A stretch of DNA of 60,854 nucleotides from Clostridiales bacterium. GTDB lineage: Bacteria > Bacillota > Clostridia > Saccharofermentanales > Saccharofermentanaceae. This document shows, piece by piece, positions 1 to 8,691 of the stretch; position 1 is the stretch's first letter, and each line of letters begins with the position of its first letter. The notes below the pieces were generated by a model. That model ran no database searches and had not been told where the DNA came from. It worked only from the letters and a program-made list of their open reading frames with translations. A program made the translations under genes and the position numbers. The DNA is taken from the NCBI GenBank assembly GCA_017615755.1, contig JAFZZM010000067.1, forward strand, positions 1-60,854, written 5' to 3'.

Positions 1-154
1 CGTGCTATCAAATGAGGAAAAAAAGGAATCTTATAGAACTGCATGCCCCAAAACGTGCTATCAAATGAGGAAAAAAAGGAATCTTATAGAACTGCTCGCC
101 CCAAAGCGTGCTATCAAATAGAGAAAACCAGAGCTCTTATAGCACTGACTGCAC
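1..154. repeat. 53-bp tandem repeat array (three units, GTGCTAT arms)
   Basis: Three units begin at 1, 54 and 107, exactly 53 bp apart. Each opens with CGTGCTATCAAAT and has a reverse-complementary arm, ATAGAAC or ATAGCAC, about 30 bp further on. In the third unit GTGCTAT and ATAGCAC pair perfectly. The array may extend left of the window. It lies beyond the terminator of the subtilase gene. The same arm word and period recur at 25596-25860. Confidence 0.85.
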
Positions 155-156
155 AA

Positions 157-192
157 AAAAAGAGGTTGCCGTGTGGCAACCTCTTTGATTTG
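157..192 (-). terminator. Rho-independent terminator of the subtilase gene
   Basis: A perfect hairpin, AAAGAGGTTGCC / GGCAACCTCTTT with a GTGT loop, lies 26 bp past the stop codon of the minus-strand subtilase. On the minus strand it is followed by a run of seven T residues. Confidence 0.85.
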
Positions 193-217
193 CTGTTTGC
201 GGGTGACCCGTTACTTA

Positions 218-2263
218 TCAGTAAGCGCGTACACCATAGGAAGCGCAGAGAGCTGCGAACTCTTCGGAATAGATGAAGCCGGAGAGGATGTCAGCACGAT
301 CTGTGCCCTCAGCGAGCTTAGCAGCCCAGAAAGCAAGTCCGCCTTCGTCTGCTTCTCTGTTGAAGAATGCAAGGTAGAGATCAGACAGGAACTGTGCATC
401 TTCTCTGTTCAGGTTGGAGTACTCCTCGCTGAGGAAGAAGAAGGAAACGATTTCCTGAGCGGTCATCTTACCGCTGTTGATCTGCTCGCACCAGAACTGG
501 AGACCATCTTCCTCGGAAACACGCTCGAGGCAAATGGAGTAGAGACGATCAACAAATGCAGTTACCTGCAGGTTTCTCTCGCTCTCTCTGTCGAAGGAAG
601 CTACACCAGCCTCGATGCCGTAAGCAGCACAGAGAGCTGCGAACTCATCGGAGTTGATGAACTGTGCTACAAGAGACTTTCTGCTGCAGCCTGCGTCAAG
701 GTAGTTCACCCAAGTGGTGAGACCTTCTGCATCAGCCTTACGATCGAAGATCGCGCTGTAGAGCATATTTACGAATTCAGCGTTGTTGTAATCCAGTACA
801 GCAACCTCATCGGAATTACAGATGAAATTGATCAGGTCTGCGCCTGTAGCGCCATTGTTGAGCTGTTCTGTCCAGTAAGCGATAGTAGCTTCATCCGGTA
901 CACGGTCTGTAGCTGCTTCGTAGCTGCGGGAAACGAACTCGGAAAGATCGCTCTTAGCCTTGAAGTTCTTAGCAGCGATGATAGCCTCACCGGCGTCAAC
1001 CATACCGTAACCTGTGTACATGTCGTAGCCCTTTGTGTAGAGGTCAAGACATGTGCTCTTGATCAAGGACTTGATCTGAGCGGCTGTCAGCTTTGAGTTA
1101 ACGGAAAGCATGAGAGCTGCAACACCGGTTACGCACGGAGAAGCCATGGAAGTACCGGACATTGCCTTGTATCCACCACCAACGACGGAGCTTGTTACGT
1201 TGGTACCGGGGGCGATAACGTCCTTGGTGTAACCGTAGTTAGAATAGCTTGCGCCCTTGAATGTTGTCGGATCTGTGTAAGCGTCAGCAGACATTACGCA
1301 GAGAACTTCCGGATAGTCACACGGGAAAGCACATACGTCCCAACCGTCGTTACCGGCAGCAGCGATGAGGCATACGCCCTTGATGTTATAAGCATAACGA
1401 ACTGCACTTGCCATTGTGTTGGAGTAACCTGTACCACCGAAGCTCATGTTAACAACTCTACAATTCTTGTCAGCAGCATATGTGATACCCTTTGCGCAAA
1501 TCAGGTCGGAAGCTCCGCCGGACTTCGGGAAGATGTTAACGCTGACGAATTCTACAACGTCGTTCTTAGCACCGGAAGCAACACCACGTGTTACATCGTC
1601 TCCGCCGCCATACAGACCGCCGATGATACCTGCAACGTGAGTACCGTGATCACCGAATCCCTCGGAGTCAAGCTTCTGGCTGCGCTGAATGTCATAACTC
1701 AGGCTCTTGTTTACGAGACCTTCCAGTTCAGGGTGAGTATAGTCGATACCCATATCAACTACGCCTACACGAACCTTACCGTGCTTCGTATTTGCGAGAG
1801 TCTTCCAAGCAGACTGTGCATCCATGTAATCATTGTGCCAGCCCGGTTTCTCAAGTCCGGAACCATAGTAAGGCTCAACAGGCTTGATGAGCTCATTGAT
1901 ATAGTTGAACTCGATGTAGTTGAACTCGGAAGCATCGTAAGAGTCTGCGATCTCTGCAGTCTTTACGGATGGGTCGAACTTGACGAGATAGAGGTTTTCG
2001 TCAAAAGAAACGTCTGCCTTCTCAATGGAAGTATAAGCAAAGTGCAGCGAAGAAGCGTCTTCTGTCAGATCAATACCCTTGGTAGAAATGAGCAGCTCGT
2101 TCTCTTCGTGCGGGCGGGACGCTTCGAGATTGACAGAGTGATCTTCGTCAAAAACGCTGTCGGAATTAGCGGAAACTGTCTTGGACGGGAAAGCCAATCC
2201 GGTGACAGTAACGCTTGCGACCAACGTCAGACCCAACGTTTTAAGCAAAACACTGTTTTTCAT
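218..2263 (-). CDS. Secreted subtilisin-like serine protease (S8) with C-terminal DUF4214 repeats
   Basis: Predicted exported endopeptidase of 681 residues. A signal peptide covers about residues 1-32 (MKNS, hydrophobic core, then TVSA). The catalytic triad is visible: Asp in VVDMGIDYTHPE (about 170), His in GDHGTHVAGIIGG (about 205) and Ser in SGTSMASPCVTG (about 370). The oxyanion Asn lies in AAAGNDG. The last 240 residues hold about four DUF4214-like repeats (YW..QL, FDR.AD..GL, W...L..G), ending in CASYGVRAY. The LRR protein at 30007-32076 carries the same C-terminal module, so it probably serves a shared localisation or matrix-binding role; that is inference. The start has AGGAA upstream and follows a TTGATT-N16-TATAGT promoter. 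Family assignment is firm; the substrate is unknown. Confidence 0.93.
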   Translation of the reverse strand: MKNSVLLKTLGLTLVASVTVTGLAFPSKTVSANSDSVFDEDHSVNLEASRPHEENELLISTKGIDLTEDASSLHFAYTSIEKADVSFDENLYLVKFDPSVKTAEIADSYDASEFNYIEFNYINELIKPVEPYYGSGLEKPGWHNDYMDAQSAWKTLANTKHGKVRVGVVDMGIDYTHPELEGLVNKSLSYDIQRSQKLDSEGFGDHGTHVAGIIGGLYGGGDDVTRGVASGAKNDVVEFVSVNIFPKSGGASDLICAKGITYAADKNCRVVNMSFGGTGYSNTMASAVRYAYNIKGVCLIAAAGNDGWDVCAFPCDYPEVLCVMSADAYTDPTTFKGASYSNYGYTKDVIAPGTNVTSSVVGGGYKAMSGTSMASPCVTGVAALMLSVNSKLTAAQIKSLIKSTCLDLYTKGYDMYTGYGMVDAGEAIIAAKNFKAKSDLSEFVSRSYEAATDRVPDEATIAYWTEQLNNGATGADLINFICNSDEVAVLDYNNAEFVNMLYSAIFDRKADAEGLTTWVNYLDAGCSRKSLVAQFINSDEFAALCAAYGIEAGVASFDRESERNLQVTAFVDRLYSICLERVSEEDGLQFWCEQINSGKMTAQEIVSFFFLSEEYSNLNREDAQFLSDLYLAFFNREADEGGLAFWAAKLAEGTDRADILSGFIYSEEFAALCASYGVRAY

Positions 2264-2316
2264 TTTCGTAATTCCTTTCTTCTAGCCATATCATGTGATA
2301 AAAAACTAATATACCT

Positions 2317-2344
2317 ACTATAGCATATCTGGAATAAAAATCAA
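2317..2344 (-). promoter_or_regulatory. Sigma-A type promoter of the subtilase gene
   Basis: On the minus strand TTGATT, a 16-bp spacer and TATAGT lie about 55 bp upstream of the ATG. The surrounding sequence is AT-rich. Confidence 0.6.
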
Positions 2345-2382
2345 AGTATCTGTAGTATTTCTTGACAGCTTTTTTTTGTTTT

Positions 2383-2634
2383 TTACTCCTTGCTTTTTGC
2401 TTCTAAAACTGCTTTGGCAAGCTGGTCCGCACAGGACGTGGAATTAAAGCCACAGGTATTGCCTGCAAGTTTCTCGGAAATGGCGTCTGCGGTCCATCCG
2501 TCGACGAGCTTTCCGATGGCTTTGAGGTTGCCGTTGCAGCCGTTTGTGAAGACTATGTCCGTGACGACACCATTATTGATCTCAAAGTCGATCTTGCTTG
2601 CGCAGGTGCCGGACGTTTTGTACGTGTAGTGCAT
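2383..2634 (-). CDS. TSCPD domain-containing protein (TIGR03905-like)
   Basis: Small cytosolic protein of 83 residues. It matches the stand-alone TSCPD family in start (MHYTYKTSGTCASKIDFEI), in the NGCNGNLKAIGKLV block and in the Cys-rich CGFNSTSCADQLAKA end. The conserved cysteines (about 11, 33, 61 and 68) could bind metal. The domain also occurs at the C-terminus of some ribonucleotide reductases and is often called a reductase-associated domain, but the function of the short proteins is not established. The gene lies 18 bp downstream of the minus-strand gene at 2653-3246 and is probably co-transcribed with it. It is of normal length for the family. Confidence 0.85.
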   Translation of the reverse strand: MHYTYKTSGTCASKIDFEINNGVVTDIVFTNGCNGNLKAIGKLVDGWTADAISEKLAGNTCGFNSTSCADQLAKAVLEAKSKE

Positions 2635-2652
2635 GCTGGATTCTCCTTTTCA

Positions 2653-3246
2653 TTATTTTGTTTCTGATTCCGGCTTGACCAGCGAGATTTCAGGCTCTAC
2701 GGGGCATACCGGGAGGTATTTCGAGAAGATTTCCACATAGCGGGTTCCGAAAGAAACGGAAACCAGCTCGGAATAGGCGATACGAGTAGGCTTTTCGTCC
2801 CATTGTCCGTTCACGTCGAACCCACGGACGAAGAGGTAGCGGTCGTCTTTCTTTTCGATACGGCCGATCACGAAATCGATCTGTCCGCTGTTCCTATCTT
2901 CGGACTCGAAAATGGCGTTGCAGCGCTTCTCGGAAAGATAGGAAAGGACGCGGTCCCAGGTGGAAATATCGATATCGATCTTCTTGATCTCGGATGTCAC
3001 GCCTTCGCTTTCGAGGATGTCGTTGGTGAGATCGACTTTGCTGCTGATCTCTACCACATCCTTGATACGGCGGACGACATAGCCGTCCAGACGGAAATCC
3101 TGTTCATCCATGTAAAGGAAAAGGTCTTCACTCTTTTTGAGCGGGAAACAGTTGTAACAATTCGGGTCGGCTTTTAAGAACATACGGCACAGAAGTGTCT
3201 GTTTGCAGGCTTCTTCAAGTACGGCAGTGATCTCGAATTTCTTCAT
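2653..3246 (-). CDS. Hypothetical protein, 197 aa
   Basis: I do not recognise this family. The product is predicted to be soluble and mixed alpha/beta, without a signal peptide or membrane segment. It has an N-terminal CKQTLLCRMFLKADPNCYNC stretch with four cysteines, then a DGYVVRRIKDVVEISSK segment typical of a small beta-barrel, and a C-terminal part (YLFVRGFDVNGQWDEKPTRIAYSELVSVSFGTRYVEIF) that also reads as antiparallel strands. The start is preceded by AAGGAGGGAG. It is the first gene of a probable two-gene unit with the TSCPD gene. Reality of the gene is well supported by start context and codon use; function is unknown. Confidence 0.7.
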   Translation of the reverse strand: MKKFEITAVLEEACKQTLLCRMFLKADPNCYNCFPLKKSEDLFLYMDEQDFRLDGYVVRRIKDVVEISSKVDLTNDILESEGVTSEIKKIDIDISTWDRVLSYLSEKRCNAIFESEDRNSGQIDFVIGRIEKKDDRYLFVRGFDVNGQWDEKPTRIAYSELVSVSFGTRYVEIFSKYLPVCPVEPEISLVKPESETK

Positions 3247-3439
3247 GGTCGTCTCCCTCCTTATATTTATTTTCTATTCTCAATATATGCGGAAAGCGCG
3301 GAAAAAGCAAGGAAGAAGCAAGGAAGACGCGAGAAAGAAAAATCGGGGAGAACATCGGAACGTGGGCGCGGGAAGTGCGAAAAATTCATTGTTTTAAATG
3401 TATTGTCACTTTGAGTACATATTTCGCCGTAAACCCATA

Positions 3440-3542
3440 TGTTAGAATTAGCATATGAGGGTCTGCCGACTTGCCAACAGGCGGCAGAAATGGGGTGAGG
3501 ATAGTAGAAGCCGGGATGTGTATCCGGCTTTGAAGAAGTTAC
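3440..3542 (+). promoter_or_regulatory. Possible structured 5' leader of the signalling operon
   Basis: About 100 nt directly before the first histidine kinase contain two clear hairpins: CTGCCG / CGGCAG around 3463-3487, and GCCGGGAT / ATCCGGC around 3511-3529. A CATATG...CATATG pair precedes them. The ribosome site of the kinase is weak and lies just after the second hairpin, so structure could control translation. I compared it by eye with the c-di-GMP-I and -II riboswitch consensus and saw no match. Confidence 0.3.
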
Positions 3543-6230
3543 ATGAAGAGTTTTCGATTCAAGATGACGGTATTGATCGTGCTGGTGGTGCTGGCGAGTT
3601 GCAGCCTGCTTTCCATGATCAGTTATAAGAAAGCCCAGGACAGCCTTTTCACCCAGTCCGAAGAGAATTACCGGGTATCGGCAGATAAATATGCGCAGGA
3701 GCTGACGGCATGGGTCAGCGGAAACGCCAAGATCGTGGACACCATGGCGGTGGGCATTGAGATCAGCGGCATCTACGCCGGCGATAAAGACGCGTTCCAC
3801 GAGTTCCTTCTTTCGAATTTCGAGAGTTTAAACAAAGACGGCGTGATCTACGACTTCTATTTCACGTATCCGGATAACACCATGGCCTGCGCGTCCGACT
3901 TCGTGGCCGACGGTTCCGTGGACTATGTGCATGACCGTGAGTGGTATACTGTCGCTTCTAGTTCAAAAGCACTTTTCTATTCGGCGCCGTATCTGGATTC
4001 GGATACGAAAAATCCGATAATTAAGATATCCAAGGCCATCTTTGATAACGGCGAGCTGAAGGGCGTACTTGCGGCAGATATTTTCGTGGATACGCTGGTC
4101 AAGATCATCAGCGAAGCCAATGTCGCGCCGGACAGCTATGCATTCCTCCTTGACCAGAATCTGGGCATGGTCGTACATCCGAACGCGGCCTATGCTTTTG
4201 ACGATGTACCGTATGACATCATGGGTGTCGCGGATGCGCCGTATGCGGACGTAGTGGAGAGCATCAGGGAAAACGACGGAGAGACGGTGTACGTCAAAGA
4301 TTACGATGGGGTCACCCGTGGTATCGTGGTCTCCGCCATGGCCGACACGAACTGGCATGTAGGTATCGCAACCAGTAAGGCGACCATCATGCGTGGCGTG
4401 CGCGAGTCGATGCGGGGGTTCATCATTACCGAAGTCGTTGCCGTGCTGGTGGGCGGCATTTTTGCCGTGGTCCTGGCGCATGTTCTGGATAAGCTCAGTA
4501 AGCAGCAGCAGGAATACCAGGCGCATGTCCTGAAACTGGAAAAGCAGGCGGCGGACGAAGCCAGTGAAGCCAAGAGCCGTTTCCTTGCGGATATGTCGCA
4601 CGAGATCCGCACCCCGATCAATGCCATTCTGGGCATGAATGAAGTGATCCTCCGGGAGACGGACAATCCGGATATCATGGGATATTCCAAAAACATCCGC
4701 CAGTCCGGTCAGAATCTCCTGCAGCTGGTAAACAGCATCCTGGATTTCTCCAAGATCGAAAACGGCAAGATGGAGATCGTGCCGGCGAGATACAGCGTGA
4801 AGCCGCAGATCGCGTATGTGGTCAATTCCATTTCAGAGCGTGCGCGGGCGAAGTTCCTCGATCTGGAGCTGAATATCGATCCGAATATTCCGACAGAGCT
4901 TTACGGCGACAATACCAGGATCAACGAGATCATCATGAACCTTCTGACAAATGCCGTGAAGTACACGGAAAAGGGCTCCGTGACGCTGACTATGGAAGCT
5001 CGCGAGAGAAAGAAGGAGCCGGAAGATTCCGTGCTGCTTTATGTGGAAGTGAAGGATACCGGTATCGGCATCAAAGAAAGCGATATGGAAAAGCTGTTCG
5101 AGTCCTTCGAAAGACTGGACGTAGTAAGAAACAGAAACATCGAGGGCACCGGCCTCGGTATCTCTGTGACTACGAAACTTCTGGACCTGATGGGCAGCGA
5201 ACTCAAGGTGAAAAGCACTTACGGCGTGGGTTCCGTGTTCTGGTTCGAACTCTGGCAGAAAGTCGAAGACGACGAACCGATCGGAGATGTTACGCTGAAC
5301 CTGGATGACGAGGATTCCGAGCTTTCGAGCACAGAGACATTCCACGCACCGAAGGCGCGTGTCCTCATCGTGGATGACACGAAGATGAATCTTACCGTGG
5401 CCGTCAATCTCCTGAAGAAGACCGATGTGAAGATCAGCACGGCGCTGAACGGTCCGGATGCGGTGCGCCTGGCAGATGAAAACGAGTATGACATCATCCT
5501 CATGGACCAGCGTATGCCGGGCATGGATGGCACGGAAGCTTTGAAGCATATCCGTGAACTGGACAGCAGGAAAAATGAGAAGACGCCGGTGATCTGTCTG
5601 ACGGCGGATGTGGTCCGCGGAGCAAGAGAGAGATACATTTCCGAGGGCTTCACCGATTACCTCACCAAGCCGGTGGACGGCCGTTCGCTGGAAAAAGCAC
5701 TTCTCGACTATCTTCCGAAGGACAAGATCATCCTCGTCGAAGCAAAGGAAGAAGAACACGGCATACCACTGGAAGGCCGGAATCGAGAGCTTTTCGCGAA
5801 GCTCACGCTGGCCGGTGTGGACACCAGAACGGGAATGTTCTACTGCCAGCAGGATGAGGAGATGTATAAGGCGATCCTGGCGGAGTACTGCCTGGAACAG
5901 AAGACCAAGTCCGTGAACATGCAGAGGTGCTTCGAGAAGAGAGACTGGAAGAATTATGAGATCCATGTCCACTCTTTGAAGAGTACATCGAAGACGATCG
6001 GTGTGAAGAAACTTTCGGCGCTGGCGGCAGAACTGGAAACCGCGGCAAATCACGGCGATGAGATGACGCTGGAAGTCGGACATGAAAAAGTGATGGAGCT
6101 TTATGCGAAGACCGTAAAGAAGATCGAGGAGAATCTGGATGTGGATGAACAAGACATGAATGAAGAGGATGAGATCTTCGAATTTATGCCGGAGGGAAAT
6201 GTGGATGAACAGGACGAAAACAAGTCCTAG
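3543..6230 (+). CDS. Membrane-bound hybrid sensor histidine kinase (Cache-HisKA-HATPase-REC-Hpt)
   Basis: Phosphorelay sensor of 895 residues. One membrane helix lies at about 9-27 and another at about 290-318. Between them is an extracellular dCache-like domain (DNTMACASDFVADG, VLAADIFVDTLVKII, YAFLLDQNLGMVVHPN). A helical linker leads to HisKA with phospho-acceptor His353 (SHEIRTP), HATPase_c (NLLTNAVKYT, DTGIGI, GTGLGISV), a receiver with acceptor Asp655 (MDQRMPGMDG), and a C-terminal Hpt domain with His810 (HVHSLKSTSKTIG). The acidic tail contains FEFMPE, similar to the tail of the third gene. It is first of four same-strand signalling genes and probably heads the operon. The whole relay His-Asp-His lies in one protein, so a separate response regulator is expected downstream; the next gene supplies two receivers. 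The ligand is unknown. Confidence 0.93.
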   Translation: MKSFRFKMTVLIVLVVLASCSLLSMISYKKAQDSLFTQSEENYRVSADKYAQELTAWVSGNAKIVDTMAVGIEISGIYAGDKDAFHEFLLSNFESLNKDGVIYDFYFTYPDNTMACASDFVADGSVDYVHDREWYTVASSSKALFYSAPYLDSDTKNPIIKISKAIFDNGELKGVLAADIFVDTLVKIISEANVAPDSYAFLLDQNLGMVVHPNAAYAFDDVPYDIMGVADAPYADVVESIRENDGETVYVKDYDGVTRGIVVSAMADTNWHVGIATSKATIMRGVRESMRGFIITEVVAVLVGGIFAVVLAHVLDKLSKQQQEYQAHVLKLEKQAADEASEAKSRFLADMSHEIRTPINAILGMNEVILRETDNPDIMGYSKNIRQSGQNLLQLVNSILDFSKIENGKMEIVPARYSVKPQIAYVVNSISERARAKFLDLELNIDPNIPTELYGDNTRINEIIMNLLTNAVKYTEKGSVTLTMEARERKKEPEDSVLLYVEVKDTGIGIKESDMEKLFESFERLDVVRNRNIEGTGLGISVTTKLLDLMGSELKVKSTYGVGSVFWFELWQKVEDDEPIGDVTLNLDDEDSELSSTETFHAPKARVLIVDDTKMNLTVAVNLLKKTDVKISTALNGPDAVRLADENEYDIILMDQRMPGMDGTEALKHIRELDSRKNEKTPVICLTADVVRGARERYISEGFTDYLTKPVDGRSLEKALLDYLPKDKIILVEAKEEEHGIPLEGRNRELFAKLTLAGVDTRTGMFYCQQDEEMYKAILAEYCLEQKTKSVNMQRCFEKRDWKNYEIHVHSLKSTSKTIGVKKLSALAAELETAANHGDEMTLEVGHEKVMELYAKTVKKIEENLDVDEQDMNEEDEIFEFMPEGNVDEQDENKS

Positions 6231-6312
6231 ATGATATAATCGAAGTGTGTTGTGTGGAAAAAAACAGGTGTTGTAAGAGTGTTTTCTTAAGTTGACCTGG
6301 GGGAGGTTACTT

Positions 6313-8691
6313 ATGGCAAATTGGATCATGGTGGTGGATGATGATACCGCTAATCTGAAGATGGCAGGACATATCCTGAGCCGGAATAATATGCGCGTCA
6401 CTGCTTTGAAATCGGGACAGGCGTTACTGGATTATATTCCTGAGAAAGGATTCCCGGATATGATCCTGCTGGACATCAAGATGCCCGGTCTCGATGGTTT
6501 TGAGACACTGAAACTTCTTCGTGAATATGAGAAAAAAGTCAATGCCGAAACGACGCCGGTCATCTTTCTGACGGCAGACGAAGATACCAACACGGAGACC
6601 CGCGGTTTTGAGATGGGTGTATCCGATTTTGTGCGTAAACCTTTCAATCCGGACGTGCTCATGCGCCGTATCGGCAATGTTATGGCGAGCCGTTCCGAGA
6701 TGCGGAGTTTAAAGAGCGAAGCGTCCATCGACAAGCTCACGGGTTTTCTGAACAAAGGTGCCAGTGAGACGAGACTAACCAAGGTCTGTGCCGAGAGCAC
6801 CGGCTGCCTGATGATGATCGACCTCGATTCCTTCAAACCCGTTAACGATATCTATGGTCACGACATGGGCGACAAGGTCCTGTTCGGATTTGCCCGCATA
6901 GTGAAAAGCGCCGTCCCGGAGGGCAGTACATGCGGAAGACTCGGCGGCGACGAATTCGTTGCTTTTGCCAAGGGCGTGCTGACGGATACGGCGGTGGCCG
7001 AGATCACGGAAAAACTCAACAAAGAAGTCGTGGCCATGGCCAAGGACCTGATGGGCGAGGATATGGATATTCCGCTCGGCGCTTCGGTCGGTGCCATCTA
7101 TGTTCCCCGTCACGGAAACGATTACAACACATTGATCAAGCAGGCGGACAAATCCCTGTATACAGTCAAGAAAAACGGTAAGCACGGCTACAGCCTGTAC
7201 TGCGCCGAAGCTTTTGACGATGACGACGAGGAGGGATTGCCGGATGTGCGCTCGATCTCCGGTATCCTCGGCGAGAGAACGATCCCGGACGTGGCGCTGC
7301 AGCTCGATAAGGATTCTTTTGCACCCGTCTACCGGTACATTATCCGATACATCATAAGAAACAGGATCAGCGCGTGCAAAGTGCTTTTTACGCTGACGAA
7401 GACGGAAGGCACCACCGATGAGAGACATGCCGATCTTCTCGATGAGTTCGGTAACCATATCCGCCAATCCCTGCGAAAATCCGACATCCTGATGCGTAAC
7501 CGCAGGAATCAGTATTTTGTATTCCTGACGGATATCCGCGAGGATTCGACGGACAAGGTCATCAACCACATCGTGGATACATGGGAAGAACGTATGGGCA
7601 AACAGCTTGTCGTGAATCACGAGAGTGAATTCCTCGGTAACGATTACGATAAGAGGATCAATAAGAAGAAAGACCGTCATGTCATTATCGTGGACGACGA
7701 TGCCATGAATCTGCAGGTGGCGGGTAAGATCCTGAGTTCCGGCGGTATCCGCGTGACAGCGTTGAAGTCGGGACCGGCGCTCCTGAACTATATCGAGGAG
7801 GGCGGGCAGATCCCGGATCTGATCCTTCTGGATATCAAGATGCCGGACATGGACGGATATGAGACGCTTCGAAGACTGCGCCTGATCAGCGGGCTCGCCG
7901 CAAAGATCCCGGTGATCTTCCTGACGGCGGACGAGAGCTCGGGGGCGGAGAGTAAAGGCCTGGCGCTGGGAGCCATGGATTTTATCAGAAAGCCGTTTGT
8001 ACCGGAAGTCCTGCTCCTTCGTGCGCAGCACATGATCGAGCTTGTTACGCTGCAGAACCAGCTGAGTTACGAGGTCAAGAAGAAGACACACGAGAACAGG
8101 ATGCTTCTGATCCACGTCGTAGAATCCCTCGCGGCGGCCATCGATACGAAAGATATCTATACGCGTGGCCATTCGGGACGCGTGGCGGAATATGCCCGCC
8201 GCATCGCACGGCGTGCCGGATATTCGGAGTTCCGCCAGGAAGAGGTCTACATGATGGGCCTTCTGCACGATGTCGGAAAGATCGGCATTCCCAATTCGAT
8301 CATCAACAAACCCAGTTCGCTTTCCGATGAGGAATTCGCGATCATCAAGAAACACCCGTCCATGGGTGCCCAGATCCTCGAGAACATCAAGGAGGATCCG
8401 GAACTGACCGTTGCCGCAAGGCTCCACCACGAGCGCTTCGATGGTAAAGGTTATCCCGACGGGCTTTCCGGATACGATATCCCGGAGGTGGCCAGGATCA
8501 TCGCCGTTGCAGATGCCTACGATGCTATGTCCAGCAACCGCAGCTACCGTTCGAAACTGTCCGAAGAGAAGATCGTTTCCGAGCTTCAAAGCGGCAAGGG
8601 AACACAATTTGACCCGAGATTTGCTGACATCATGATTGCGATCATAAACGAAGATACAGATCTTAAGCCTAAGGAGAGCAACAATGAGTAA
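6313..8691 (+). CDS. Response regulator with both c-di-GMP synthase and phosphodiesterase domains (REC-GGDEF-REC-HD-GYP)
   Basis: Cytosolic protein of 792 residues. The start at MANWIMVVDDD is chosen because GGGGGAGG precedes it and the receiver begins there; an in-frame codon lies 21 bp upstream. Order: receiver (Asp54 in LLDIKMPGLDG), GGDEF domain with intact GGDEF at about 211-215, a middle region (about 330-430) that looks like a degenerate second GGDEF or related fold, a second receiver (Asp507 in LLDIKMPDMDG), then HD-GYP (HxxxVxxYARRIA, LLHDVGKIGIP near 650, HHERFDGKGYPDG near 710). The active-site motifs of both enzymes are intact, so it may make and break c-di-GMP under two separate phosphorylation inputs. 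The 3' end overlaps the next kinase gene by 8 bp. The net activity cannot be told from sequence. Confidence 0.92.
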   Translation: MANWIMVVDDDTANLKMAGHILSRNNMRVTALKSGQALLDYIPEKGFPDMILLDIKMPGLDGFETLKLLREYEKKVNAETTPVIFLTADEDTNTETRGFEMGVSDFVRKPFNPDVLMRRIGNVMASRSEMRSLKSEASIDKLTGFLNKGASETRLTKVCAESTGCLMMIDLDSFKPVNDIYGHDMGDKVLFGFARIVKSAVPEGSTCGRLGGDEFVAFAKGVLTDTAVAEITEKLNKEVVAMAKDLMGEDMDIPLGASVGAIYVPRHGNDYNTLIKQADKSLYTVKKNGKHGYSLYCAEAFDDDDEEGLPDVRSISGILGERTIPDVALQLDKDSFAPVYRYIIRYIIRNRISACKVLFTLTKTEGTTDERHADLLDEFGNHIRQSLRKSDILMRNRRNQYFVFLTDIREDSTDKVINHIVDTWEERMGKQLVVNHESEFLGNDYDKRINKKKDRHVIIVDDDAMNLQVAGKILSSGGIRVTALKSGPALLNYIEEGGQIPDLILLDIKMPDMDGYETLRRLRLISGLAAKIPVIFLTADESSGAESKGLALGAMDFIRKPFVPEVLLLRAQHMIELVTLQNQLSYEVKKKTHENRMLLIHVVESLAAAIDTKDIYTRGHSGRVAEYARRIARRAGYSEFRQEEVYMMGLLHDVGKIGIPNSIINKPSSLSDEEFAIIKKHPSMGAQILENIKEDPELTVAARLHHERFDGKGYPDGLSGYDIPEVARIIAVADAYDAMSSNRSYRSKLSEEKIVSELQSGKGTQFDPRFADIMIAIINEDTDLKPKESNNE

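Noticed and set aside
1637..2323. Plus-strand 228-codon ORF over the subtilase 5' end
   Set aside because: Antisense to the signal peptide and prodomain of a clear subtilase, without a start context or a recognisable domain.
3440..3542. c-di-GMP riboswitch
   Set aside because: It fits the gene context but lacks the conserved GGCAAACC / GCAAAGC core of class I and the class II core sequences.
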